Shown: one piece after another, positions 7,460 through 13,525 of the stretch
Position numbering within the stretch: position 1 is the first letter of the stretch
How the letters are laid out: each line of letters starts with the position of its first letter
Origin: Planctomycetaceae bacterium TMED10
GTDB taxonomy: Bacteria > Planctomycetota > Planctomycetia > Pirellulales > UBA7805
Reading direction: 5' to 3'
NCBI GenBank assembly: GCA_002168195.1
Contig: NHBP01000021.1
Span: 1-13,525 of the forward strand
DNA length: 13,525 bases
Position numbers and translations under genes: made by a program
Notes under the pieces: model-generated
What the model saw: the letters and a program-made list of their open reading frames with translations, nothing else
Told to the model about the DNA's origin: nothing
The model's database searches: none

Positions 7460-8305
7460 ATGTCCAACTCTGCTACAGATGATTCATTGTCTCGAAATGG
7501 ATTAGGTGCGATGCCGCTACACCGGCTTCGTCGCCACGCCGAACAGCTTGCAACACATCTCTCAGCCGTAGCCAGTGATCTTGACCGAAGAGAGGCGGAA
7601 TTTGCATCCGAACGAGCGGGAAGAGATTGTGAACTGCGGTCAGCAAGACTATGGATCAATACGCGAATCGCCGAGCTACGAGACCTTGTCGAACATTTGC
7701 AGCAACACGTTACCCAACTGCAAACCCTATCTCGGCAGGCAACCTCTGAGCAGTTGATGATGGTTGACCGTGATCAACAGGACCTCAATTTAGTGGCCTA
7801 CGAGCAACAACTTGAAACGATTCACTTACATCTGGCGAACTATCAAGAACGTTCGGTAGCAAGCAATCCATCGATTGAGACAAACGATGATTTGGCGCAA
7901 CGAACTGCCACCTTGAATTTTCGTGAACAATCGCTTGAGCGAGATCGCCGTGCTTTAGCAGAAGCTTACCGGGAAACGATGGATATTCACGATTCGGCTG
8001 AGCGTCTACTTCAGCACGACAACGAACAAAAGCAAAAAAAGGGTGGCTGTCAGCAGAACGAGCCTACGGTTACGACAGATCAAAGTGATCTTCGCGCGCA
8101 GACACAGGCTCTTGAAGAAGCCGCGAAACGGTTGCAAAAAGTCTATTCGCAAATCACGACGGAGCGGGCAAAAACGCCCGCGTTAAAAAAAATAATGCCC
8201 CCGTCATGGATGCAAGAACGGCAGGAACTTATCGGCGAAATTAATCGCCTCCAAGCGGCGCTTGAAAAATCAACCCGCGATGCCAGTTCGCAAAAAGCGG
8301 CTTAA
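7460..8305 (+). CDS. Coiled-coil protein of unknown function
   Basis: This 281-residue soluble protein has no signal peptide or membrane segment. Long charged, heptad-like helices dominate: about residues 19-130, rich in Leu, Arg, Glu and Gln (e.g. DLDRREAEF, RIAELRDLVEHLQQHV), then 145-190 and 205-270. A polar linker at 190-210 includes QKKGGCQQN. I do not recognise a catalytic domain; a structural or scaffold role is possible but unproven. The start is uncertain: ATG 7460 (MSNSATDD) is used here, but an in-frame GTG at 7436 would add eight residues, and neither has a good Shine-Dalgarno at ideal spacing. Short A-runs occur at 8034-8040 and 8185-8192, the first forming an in-frame A_AAA_AAG heptamer. 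It is convergent with the secreted-protein gene 61 bases downstream. Confidence 0.75.
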   Translation: MSNSATDDSLSRNGLGAMPLHRLRRHAEQLATHLSAVASDLDRREAEFASERAGRDCELRSARLWINTRIAELRDLVEHLQQHVTQLQTLSRQATSEQLMMVDRDQQDLNLVAYEQQLETIHLHLANYQERSVASNPSIETNDDLAQRTATLNFREQSLERDRRALAEAYRETMDIHDSAERLLQHDNEQKQKKGGCQQNEPTVTTDQSDLRAQTQALEEAAKRLQKVYSQITTERAKTPALKKIMPPSWMQERQELIGEINRLQAALEKSTRDASSQKAA

Positions 8306-8315
8306 TAGCGACCAC

Positions 8316-8335
8316 GCTTCGCAGCGGACCGAAGC
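8316..8335. terminator. Weak hairpin between convergent genes
   Basis: GCTTCG (8316-8321) and CGAAGC (8330-8335) form a perfect six-base stem with an eight-base loop in the 61-base gap between two converging genes. No uninterrupted T-run follows on either strand; only a T-rich stretch about a dozen bases further on for the plus strand. The position suits a shared terminator, but the structure is not convincing. Confidence 0.25.
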
Positions 8336-8366
8336 CAGACCACTTGTTTATTTCGCCCGTTGGTCC

Positions 8367-9026
8367 CTAGCGCGGACTGTATGCCGTCGTCGCTTCGGAT
8401 TGGGCATGCTGCTGTGCATAGGCGACGAGTTGACCAGCCCACTGAAGAGCAGATCGTGAAAAGTAGGGCGTGTTGGGTACCGAAAGATTTTTACGTTCTT
8501 TCGTAGCCAACTGCTGCCAACTCAATCCATTGGCAAGATGCCATACAGCGGCTTGAGCCACGGCATGGGGAATTTGCCGCCGTCCATGAAGGCGGAGAAT
8601 TTCAACAACTGCCGGATCGGTGGTGATGGCGGAAATCGGCTTTAGCTCATACTGCATCGTGCTACGAGGGTCTGGTTTCCCATGCTCAAGGCAGACAAAT
8701 CCGACATCATGTTTAGCCACCTTCTCTGGAGGTACATTGAAGAGTCCAGATCCGGTACCACCTCCACCTTGGCTTGTCTGAGCCAATACTGGAACAGCCG
8801 CAAACGCTTCGGGAACCTGGATGGTGAGTGGTTGATCCGTATTATTTTTGGCCACGATGCGTGCTTGCTGCCCGTTTTTTACAATGAGTTTGACATCAAT
8901 GGTTCCCGTTTCTATCGCCTCGTGAAGGTCAACCGGAACGATTTCTTCTTTGGCCACTCCAAACGGGGCAACGAGCAAAATCAACGAAACGACGAAGCAT
9001 AAGCGGCGGATAGAACGACCAGACAT
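8367..9026 (-). CDS. Secreted conserved planctomycete protein of unknown function
   Basis: This 219-residue protein has a clear signal peptide: basic MSGRSIRR, a hydrophobic core at 9-22 and a likely cleavage after GVA (residue 25), so it is exported. The mature part has two regions. Residues 30-82 look like a small beta domain, with TIDVKLIVKNG and a stretch reading NNTDQPLTIQVPEAFAAVPV, followed by a Gly-rich linker (86-94). Residues 98-205 contain FNVPPEKVAKHDVGFVCLEH, with C112, and a helical part including AQAAVWHLANGLSWQQLA (157-174). I recall this two-part layout from many secreted hypothetical proteins of planctomycetes, none with a known role. A purine-rich GGGAGAGAG site sits about five bases before ATG 9026. 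It is transcribed away from hppA and towards the coiled-coil gene; no functional link is evident. Confidence 0.8.
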   Translation of the reverse strand: MSGRSIRRLCFVVSLILLVAPFGVAKEEIVPVDLHEAIETGTIDVKLIVKNGQQARIVAKNNTDQPLTIQVPEAFAAVPVLAQTSQGGGGTGSGLFNVPPEKVAKHDVGFVCLEHGKPDPRSTMQYELKPISAITTDPAVVEILRLHGRRQIPHAVAQAAVWHLANGLSWQQLATKERKNLSVPNTPYFSRSALQWAGQLVAYAQQHAQSEATTAYSPR

Positions 9027-9235
9027 GAATCTCTCTCCCGAACAAGGCAGTGATGCTGTGAGTGGCGTGGCAATTGAGCTGCTGCTGACCGTCTCAACCC
9101 GGCAAGCGATAACGGACCGCCAAGTCGATGTGGCGCAGCGGCCACCCCAACTCTAGAATAATTAGAATGGGGGGGAAATCCAAGGAAAAAAGCTGGGATA
9201 AAATGGTGATTCTGGGTAACTGCCGCATGCTATTA
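9027..9235. other. Intergenic stretch upstream of the hppA promoter, no gene seen
   Basis: This is the left part of the 507-base gap between the secreted-protein gene and hppA. Open frames crossing it on both strands lack family-like residues and ribosome binding sites. A run of eight G lies near 9168-9175. The promoter of the minus-strand secreted-protein gene must lie here, but none could be placed with confidence. Confidence 0.4.
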
Positions 9236-9263
9236 TTGACATCAACTCCGCGGATTCTGTAAA
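9236..9263 (+). promoter_or_regulatory. Sigma70-like promoter for hppA
   Basis: A perfect -35 box TTGACA (9236-9241) is followed after 16 bases by TGTAAA (9258-9263), a four-of-six match to the -10 consensus. Transcription would start near 9270. This is the best promoter match in the hppA upstream gap and implies a leader of about 260 bases. Confidence 0.55.
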
Positions 9264-9269
9264 CTCCGC

Positions 9270-9533
9270 CCAACGGCGAAATTACCCGTTGAAATAGGCC
9301 GGTTTTGGAGTGCGGGGCCCCTCCTGGCTCCCAACCGCCTTGCGGCGAGGTTTTCGTTCCAAATGGACTTTCGGGCCGTCCACACGGGGGTTTCTGCAGC
9401 GATCGATCGGCTGCGGAGATCAGTTTCCATAAAGCTCCTGACTGCATGAATTCAAGCGACACAGTCGCAAACGATTACGAAAAGTTTCAATTCTCTATTC
9501 ACACCTAAAACACCCCAACTAAGGTAATCACCC
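9270..9533 (+). promoter_or_regulatory. Long structured 5' leader of hppA, candidate cis-regulatory RNA
   Basis: Four hairpins follow each other. CAACGG (9271-9276) pairs with CCGTTG (9286-9291). CGGTT (9300-9304) pairs with AACCG (9333-9337), enclosing GGAG/CTCC (9307-9310 and 9328-9331). TGGAC (9364-9368) pairs with GTCCA (9378-9382). An eight-pair stem (9393-9400 with 9410-9417) encloses GATCGATCG. The AACC at 9333-9336 could instead pair with GGTT at 9349-9352, extended by GCC/GGC, giving two mutually exclusive folds. No coding frame here looks real. It matches no riboswitch class that I can recall, so function is open. Confidence 0.4.
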
Positions 9534-12176
9534 ATGTCTTTGAGTCGTCTTCTGGATGTGACGGGCAGCCGCCTATTGCTGCTTTTTACAATTATTTTTT
9601 CGCTCTTCAGCCCATCTGTCGCTCAGGCGCAGAGTGAGGGCATGGGATACCACCCCGATGACCCAATGTTCAAACTTATTTGGGGCATTGCTTTTGTATG
9701 TGCTTTAATCGCTCTGATTCAGGCGTACATCTTCTTTAAAAAGATGAAGGCTGCGGATGAAGGCAACGAGCGGATGATTGAGATCGCCGGTTATGTCCGC
9801 GAGGGCGCGAATGCTTATCTCACTCAGCAGTATAAGGTCGTGGCAATCTTCTTTGTCGTGATTTTCATCCTCTTGGCAATCGCTGCGTACGGTCTTGGAG
9901 TTCAGAGCAGATGGGTTCCATTTGCTTTCATTACCGGTGGTTTCTTCTCAGGGCTTGCTGGATGGTACGGAATGAAGACGGCCACTTTGGCCAGTAGCCG
10001 CACCGCTGCCGGTGCCCAGAAATCGCTCAACCAAGGTTTGCAGGTTGCATTTCGCAGTGGAGCGGTGATGGGACTCACAGTGGTTGGCCTGGGCCTGCTT
10101 GATATTACGCTTTGGTTTCTCGTGCTTCACTGGCTCGTCCCAAAATTTGGCTTTGAAGCGCTTGGTTTGGATGTGATCACCGTAACGATGCTTTGCTTCG
10201 GGATGGGAGCAAGTGCACAAGCGCTCTTCGCGCGAGTTGGCGGCGGTATTTTTACGAAAGCCGCCGATGTGGGTGCCGATCTGGTCGGCAAAGTTGAACA
10301 GGGAATTCCCGAAGATGATGCGCGAAATCCGGCAACCATTGCAGATAATGTGGGTGATAACGTCGGTGATGTGGCGGGAATGGGGGCGGATCTCTATGAA
10401 TCCTACTGTGGTTCCATCCTGGCGACCGCGGCACTCGGTGTGGCCGCATTTGCAAGTGGCACGGTACTTGAAGATAAATTCGCCGAAATAACCGGTGCAG
10501 CCGGTGGCGTGAGCGATGGTGATATTGGCTATTTCCAGATGGCGGCTCTCTTCTTACCCATCGCGATTGCTGCCGTGGGAATTCTGCTTTCGATATTAGG
10601 AATCTATCTTGTCCGTACCGAGGACAAAGCCAGCCAGTCTGTGTTGCTCAAAGCACTTGGACGCGGCATCAATACTTCCACCTTCCTGGTGGTTTTTGCC
10701 GCCGTTGGCCTGACATACTGGTTATTTGATGGCTTGTTTCTCAGCATATCAATCAGCGTTGTCGTAGGCTTGCTCGCTGGATGGATCATCGGAAAGTGGA
10801 CCGAATATTCAACCAGCGACGAATTCAAACCAACCCAAGACCTCGCCGAGCAGGCCGTGACTGGCCCCGCCACACTCATTATTGGTGGAGTCGCCGAGGG
10901 AATGAAAAGCGTTTGGGTTCCAGTGATTGTTGTCTGTGTAGCCACTTTGGCTGCCTTTTCCTGTGCGATTGGAGACATGTCAAAACTTCAAGATGTGCAA
11001 TATTTTGCTCTCGGTCTTTACGGAGTCGGAATCGCCGCAGTCGGTATGCTTAGTACTTTGGGGATCACGTTGGCAACAGACGCCTACGGGCCGATTGCTG
11101 ACAATGCGGGTGGAAATGCGGAAATGTCGGAGTTGGAACCGATTGTCCGCGAACGAACCGATGCTCTGGACAGCCTAGGCAATACCACCGCAGCGACAGG
11201 AAAAGGTTTTGCCATTGGCTCAGCTGCCCTCACAGCTCTAGCGCTGCTGGCGGCCTATGTTGAAGAAGTCCGCGTTGGGTTTGAACATATGGAAGAGGCG
11301 GTCGTCGAAGAATTTAACGCGACCGGTTATTACAAAGTGACACCTCAGTTTGTAACCGTTGTGGAAGATGCTGGAGGAGATGAAGGGCTTACGCATCGCG
11401 GCTTGATGATTTTAGACGGTGCTCGTGATCCGGAATGGACCGCGTTACCTCTTGGCAAAAAGATCGCGGATAATGCGCTTGCAGAGCACGAATCGGGCAA
11501 GTGGCTTACGCATACGCACGACAGCGGAGAGAGCCAATTGGCTGTCGTCGGTCGTGAATTAGCAACACTCCCTGATTTCACGCGTTATTACGATGCATCT
11601 CTAATGAACCCGAAAGTTTTAATTGGTGTGTTTTTAGGAGCCATGGCGACCTTTGTCTTCTGCGCGATGACCATGAAGGCTGTGGGCCGTGCTGCCAAGG
11701 GAATGGTCGAAGAGGTCCGCCGGCAGTTCCGGGAAAATCCGGGAATTATGGAACGGACCAGTAAGCCTGATTATGCGGCACCCGTGGAGATCAGTACAAA
11801 AGCAGCACAGAAAGAAATGATACTGCCTTCCCTCTTGGGGCTTGTACTACCTCTCGTTGTCGGTGTGCTACTCGGGGTCGGAGGAGTGATGGGTCTTTTG
11901 GTTGGCACACTCACGTGCGGTTTCTGCGTCGCAATCTATATGTCGAATGCTGGAGGCGCTTGGGATAATGCCAAAAAGTATATCGAAGCTGGGGCACACG
12001 GTGGTAAAGGCACTGAGGCCCATAAGGCCGCCGTCGTGGGCGATACGGTCGGCGATCCGTTCAAGGATACAAGTGGTCCTAGCCTCAACATTCTGATCAA
12101 ACTCATGAGTATGGTCAGTGTGGTGGCTGCCGGACTAGTGGTTCGATATAGCCTGATGGCACTCGGTATCTTTTAG
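9534..12176 (+). CDS. hppA: Membrane ion-pumping pyrophosphatase, K+-dependent, probably Na+-type
   Basis: This 880-residue integral membrane enzyme hydrolyses pyrophosphate and pumps Na+ and/or H+ out of the cytoplasm. The substrate-binding motifs are intact: [20 protein letters not shown] (236-255), DNVGDNVGD (271-279), [12 protein letters not shown] (516-527) and [14 protein letters not shown] (837-850). [10 protein letters not shown] (549-558) has Ala and Gly where K+-independent enzymes have Lys and Thr, indicating K+ dependence. The gate reads D286-L-Y-E289, the Na+-pump arrangement rather than the shifted glutamate of plant H+ pumps. The protein resembles Bacteroides-type enzymes, some of which pump both ions. 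Two oddities: a signal-peptide-like N-terminus (core 13-28, then AQA) before the first canonical helix, and an insert of about 110 residues (577-688, bases 11262-11597) in a loop predicted to be periplasmic. AAGG about nine bases before ATG 9534 is a modest ribosome site. Confidence 0.97.
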   Translation: MSLSRLLDVTGSRLLLLFTIIFSLFSPSVAQAQSEGMGYHPDDPMFKLIWGIAFVCALIALIQAYIFFKKMKAADEGNERMIEIAGYVREGANAYLTQQYKVVAIFFVVIFILLAIAAYGLGVQSRWVPFAFITGGFFSGLAGWYGMKTATLASSRTAAGAQKSLNQGLQVAFRSGAVMGLTVVGLGLLDITLWFLVLHWLVPKFGFEALGLDVITVTMLCFGMGASAQALFARVGGGIFTKAADVGADLVGKVEQGIPEDDARNPATIADNVGDNVGDVAGMGADLYESYCGSILATAALGVAAFASGTVLEDKFAEITGAAGGVSDGDIGYFQMAALFLPIAIAAVGILLSILGIYLVRTEDKASQSVLLKALGRGINTSTFLVVFAAVGLTYWLFDGLFLSISISVVVGLLAGWIIGKWTEYSTSDEFKPTQDLAEQAVTGPATLIIGGVAEGMKSVWVPVIVVCVATLAAFSCAIGDMSKLQDVQYFALGLYGVGIAAVGMLSTLGITLATDAYGPIADNAGGNAEMSELEPIVRERTDALDSLGNTTAATGKGFAIGSAALTALALLAAYVEEVRVGFEHMEEAVVEEFNATGYYKVTPQFVTVVEDAGGDEGLTHRGLMILDGARDPEWTALPLGKKIADNALAEHESGKWLTHTHDSGESQLAVVGRELATLPDFTRYYDASLMNPKVLIGVFLGAMATFVFCAMTMKAVGRAAKGMVEEVRRQFRENPGIMERTSKPDYAAPVEISTKAAQKEMILPSLLGLVLPLVVGVLLGVGGVMGLLVGTLTCGFCVAIYMSNAGGAWDNAKKYIEAGAHGGKGTEAHKAAVVGDTVGDPFKDTSGPSLNILIKLMSMVSVVAAGLVVRYSLMALGIF

Positions 12177-12195
12177 AAAACGAGAAGTACACAAT

Positions 12196-12265
12196 GACCA
12201 AAGAAATCTGCGATCGGTAAACCAAACGGGAGCAGACTATGCTAGGTCGTTATTTTTCTATTTTC
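12196..12265 (+). terminator. Possible terminator after hppA
   Basis: Nested short stems GACC/GGTC (12196-12199 with 12245-12248) and TCTGC/GCAGA (12207-12211 with 12232-12236) are followed by a T-rich stretch at 12250-12265. The loops are large and the stems short, so this is only a tentative rho-independent terminator. Confidence 0.3.
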
Positions 12266-12282
12266 TGCCGACTGACAGAAAA
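12261..12282. repeat. Inverted repeat TTTTCTG/CAGAAAA overlapping rsfS -35 box
   Basis: TTTTCTG (12261-12267) and CAGAAAA (12276-12282) are perfect reverse complements with an eight-base spacer. The right arm overlaps the proposed -35 box of rsfS. It could be an operator. It does not fit a terminator, since no T-run follows on either strand, and its spacing (CTG-N8-CAG) differs from the E. coli LexA box (CTG-N10-CAG). Confidence 0.4.
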
Positions 12283-12300
12283 CAGTGGTCGCGTTAGAAT
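12272..12300 (+). promoter_or_regulatory. Sigma70-like promoter for rsfS-argS
   Basis: CTGACA (12272-12277, five of six matches) and TAGAAT (12295-12300, five of six) are separated by exactly 17 bases. Transcription would begin near 12307, only about 38 bases before the proposed rsfS start. Confidence 0.6.
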
Positions 12301-12314
12301 ACTGCGAAGTCTTT

Positions 12315-12338
12315 ATGTTCCCCCTAACTGATTTGTAG
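12315..12338 (+). other. Seven-codon in-frame mini-ORF upstream of rsfS
   Basis: ATG 12315 is followed by six sense codons (F P L T D L) and TAG, in the same frame as rsfS and just after the predicted transcription start. It could be a leader peptide whose termination influences translation of rsfS, the original start of rsfS interrupted by a stop, or chance. Confidence 0.3.
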
Positions 12339-12344
12339 TCTGCT

Positions 12345-12764
12345 TTGAATTCCAGCACCCCCTCGCCGGCCGACTCAAAGACCAGCCACCCCCGAAGCCT
12401 CCAGTTGGCATTGGCAGCGGCCAGAGTCGCTGCGGAAAATAACGGTCGCGATATCGTCGTTCTCGACATGCGCGAGTTGACGCCCATTTTCGACTATTTT
12501 GTTGTTGCTACAGGAACAAGTCGTCGCCAGTTGCATGCAATGAGCGAAGACATTGACCACAAATTAGAAGATGACTTGAAGGATCATCGTTCAGGAATAG
12601 AGGGATATCGCGAAAGCCGTTGGATACTGCTTGATTATGGCACAGTCGTCATCCATCTTTTTGACACTGAGATGCGGAAGTTTTATGCACTCGAGGATTT
12701 GTGGGCAGGCGCACAGCACGTTGCATTACCTGATGAGATTGTGCGTTTACAGAACGAAAACTAG
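12345..12764 (+). CDS. rsfS: Ribosomal silencing factor RsfS
   Basis: RsfS binds ribosomal protein uL14 on the large subunit and prevents subunit joining when nutrients are scarce. The 139-residue product shows the family core: SLQLALAAARVAAENNGRDI (18-37), DYFVVATGTSRRQLHAMSED (50-69) and GYRESRWILLDYGTVVIHLF (87-106), followed by RKFYALEDLW (111-120), and is of normal length. The start is unusual. The frame has no ATG before the core; TTG 12345 is the first plausible initiation codon, and an in-frame TAG (12336-12338) separates it from ATG 12315. No strong ribosome binding site precedes the TTG. A later TTG within the core would truncate the first helix. The gene follows hppA by 168 bases but has its own promoter candidate, and argS starts 80 bases downstream. 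Confidence 0.9.
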   Translation: MNSSTPSPADSKTSHPRSLQLALAAARVAAENNGRDIVVLDMRELTPIFDYFVVATGTSRRQLHAMSEDIDHKLEDDLKDHRSGIEGYRESRWILLDYGTVVIHLFDTEMRKFYALEDLWAGAQHVALPDEIVRLQNEN

Positions 12765-12844
12765 GCCCGGGCGACAAGACGGATTATTTGTTGCTTGAAG
12801 GTAATTCTCTACACAAAGATTTTTATTGTGGCATGAGGATCCCG

Positions 12845-13525
12845 ATGAATATTTTGGATACGATCTGCCATCGATTCCGACCGGTCTTAGAATCTCTTGG
12901 TCTTGAGGACGTCAATCCCTACCTCGAGATGATCAAGCCAAGTCAGGATCCAAAGTTTGGAGATTATCAGGCAAACTGTGCGATGCCACTGGCAAAAAGA
13001 CTCAGCCGAAGTCCTCGCGATATCGCCGAAAGCTTAATTCGTGATGTTGCCCTTGAGGATCTGTGTGAAAAAAAAGAGGTCGCAGGTCCAGGATTCATCA
13101 ATCTGACGCTTCGCACCGATTGGCTCGAGAAAGAGTTAGGCGATGCCCTCTTGAGTGATCGACTGAGCATCCCTGAAACGACTCATCCGCAAACGATTGT
13201 GGTGGATTATTCTGCGCCTAACGTCGCCAAACCAATGCATGTCGGACACATTCGGTCTACCGTGATTGGAGATTCCTTGGCAAAAATATTCCGCTTCCTT
13301 GGACATCAAGTGATTACGGACAATCACATCGGTGACTGGGGAACGCAATTCGGCATGATCATCTACGGATATAAACATTTCTTGGACTCGGAAAGCTATG
13401 AGAAAAATCCGGTTGGTGAACTAGCACGGCTCTATCAACTGGTGAACCAATTCGTCCAGTATCATCGGGGAGTGGCACAACTACCGATCCTGGAAAAGCA
13501 GCAATTGGACCTCGATGGAAAAATC
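12845..13525 (+). CDS. argS: Arginyl-tRNA synthetase, N-terminal 227 codons
   Basis: ArgS charges tRNA-Arg with arginine in the cytoplasm. The visible N-terminal part has the additional tRNA-binding domain with FGDYQAN (38-44), then GPGFINL (81-87) and the start of the class I catalytic core: APNVAKPMHVGHIRSTVIGD (124-143), which contains the HIGH-type signature HVGH (132-135), and DNHIGDWGTQFG (159-170). The KMSKS-equivalent region and anticodon-binding domain lie beyond the right edge. AGGA five bases before ATG 12845 favours that start; ATG 12833, four codons earlier, is also in frame but overlaps this site. The frame is open to the window end with no defect. It lies 80 bases after rsfS and may be cotranscribed with it. 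Confidence 0.96.
   Translation, partial: MNILDTICHRFRPVLESLGLEDVNPYLEMIKPSQDPKFGDYQANCAMPLAKRLSRSPRDIAESLIRDVALEDLCEKKEVAGPGFINLTLRTDWLEKELGDALLSDRLSIPETTHPQTIVVDYSAPNVAKPMHVGHIRSTVIGDSLAKIFRFLGHQVITDNHIGDWGTQFGMIIYGYKHFLDSESYEKNPVGELARLYQLVNQFVQYHRGVAQLPILEKQQLDLDGKI

Noticed and set aside
7258..7659. 133-residue minus-strand open frame
   Set aside because: It overlaps the start of the coiled-coil gene in antisense, has Ser/Arg-rich shadow composition and no ribosome binding site.
8164..8181. GCGGGC/GCCCGC hairpin as a terminator
   Set aside because: It lies inside the coiled-coil coding region and is followed by an A-run, not a T-run, on the plus strand; nothing suitable follows on the minus strand.
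7258..8305. Mobile element or transferred island around the coiled-coil gene
   Set aside because: No transposase, integrase, terminal repeats or tRNA boundary is visible, and the base composition is similar to its neighbours by eye.
9296..9420. Known structural RNA (SRP RNA, 6S RNA, tRNA or a named riboswitch) in the hppA leader
   Set aside because: I looked for the conserved core motifs that I remember for these classes and found none; only generic hairpins can be supported.
9094..9462. 122-residue minus-strand open frame across the hppA promoter and leader
   Set aside because: No recognisable family residues, no good start signal, and it covers the better-supported promoter and hairpins.
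12833..12844. ATG 12833 as the argS start
   Set aside because: It overlaps the AGGA site that is well spaced for ATG 12845, and the four extra residues match nothing in the family.

Overview
The window looks like a chromosomal segment of a planctomycete, probably of the Pirellulaceae type. This rests on a secreted protein of a family I associate with planctomycetes (8367-9026), a coiled-coil protein of similar flavour, the sugar-isomerase/oxidoreductase gene set, and a roughly balanced base composition judged by eye. The genus cannot be fixed from the sequence alone. I saw no mobile element, CRISPR array, tRNA or rRNA.

Left part (1-5829, minus strand): six co-directional genes with gaps of only 19-53 bases, so a likely operon read right to left. 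The order is a mannose-6-phosphate-isomerase-like cupin, a xylose-isomerase-like TIM barrel, a Gfo/Idh/MocA oxidoreductase, an AcpH-like (DUF479-like) hypothetical, a D-tagatose/D-psicose 3-epimerase family enzyme, and scpB (chromosome segregation, cut by the window edge). A DUF4432 aldose-1-epimerase-like gene (6078-7250) points the other way. The 248-base divergent region between them holds several perfect palindromes that look like operators. Together these genes suggest interconversion of a free or rare sugar (mutarotation, epimerisation, NAD-linked oxidation). No transporter, kinase or regulator lies in the window, so the substrate is unknown.

Middle (7436-9026): a soluble coiled-coil protein of unknown function on the plus strand faces a signal-peptide-bearing secreted protein on the minus strand.

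Right part (9027-13525, plus strand): a good sigma70-like promoter and a long leader of about 260 bases with four consecutive hairpins precede hppA, a K+-dependent membrane pyrophosphatase. Its gate residues are of the sodium-pump type, and it carries an unusual insert of about 110 residues, predicted to be periplasmic. After it come rsfS (ribosomal silencing factor, apparently starting at TTG, with its own promoter and an in-frame mini-ORF just upstream) and the first 227 codons of argS.

Most of the window is ordinary core and catabolic gene content. The observations most worth a second look are the hppA insert, the hppA leader, the palindrome-rich divergent promoter, the uncharacterised sugar cluster with its AcpH-like and scpB passengers, and the odd start of rsfS.
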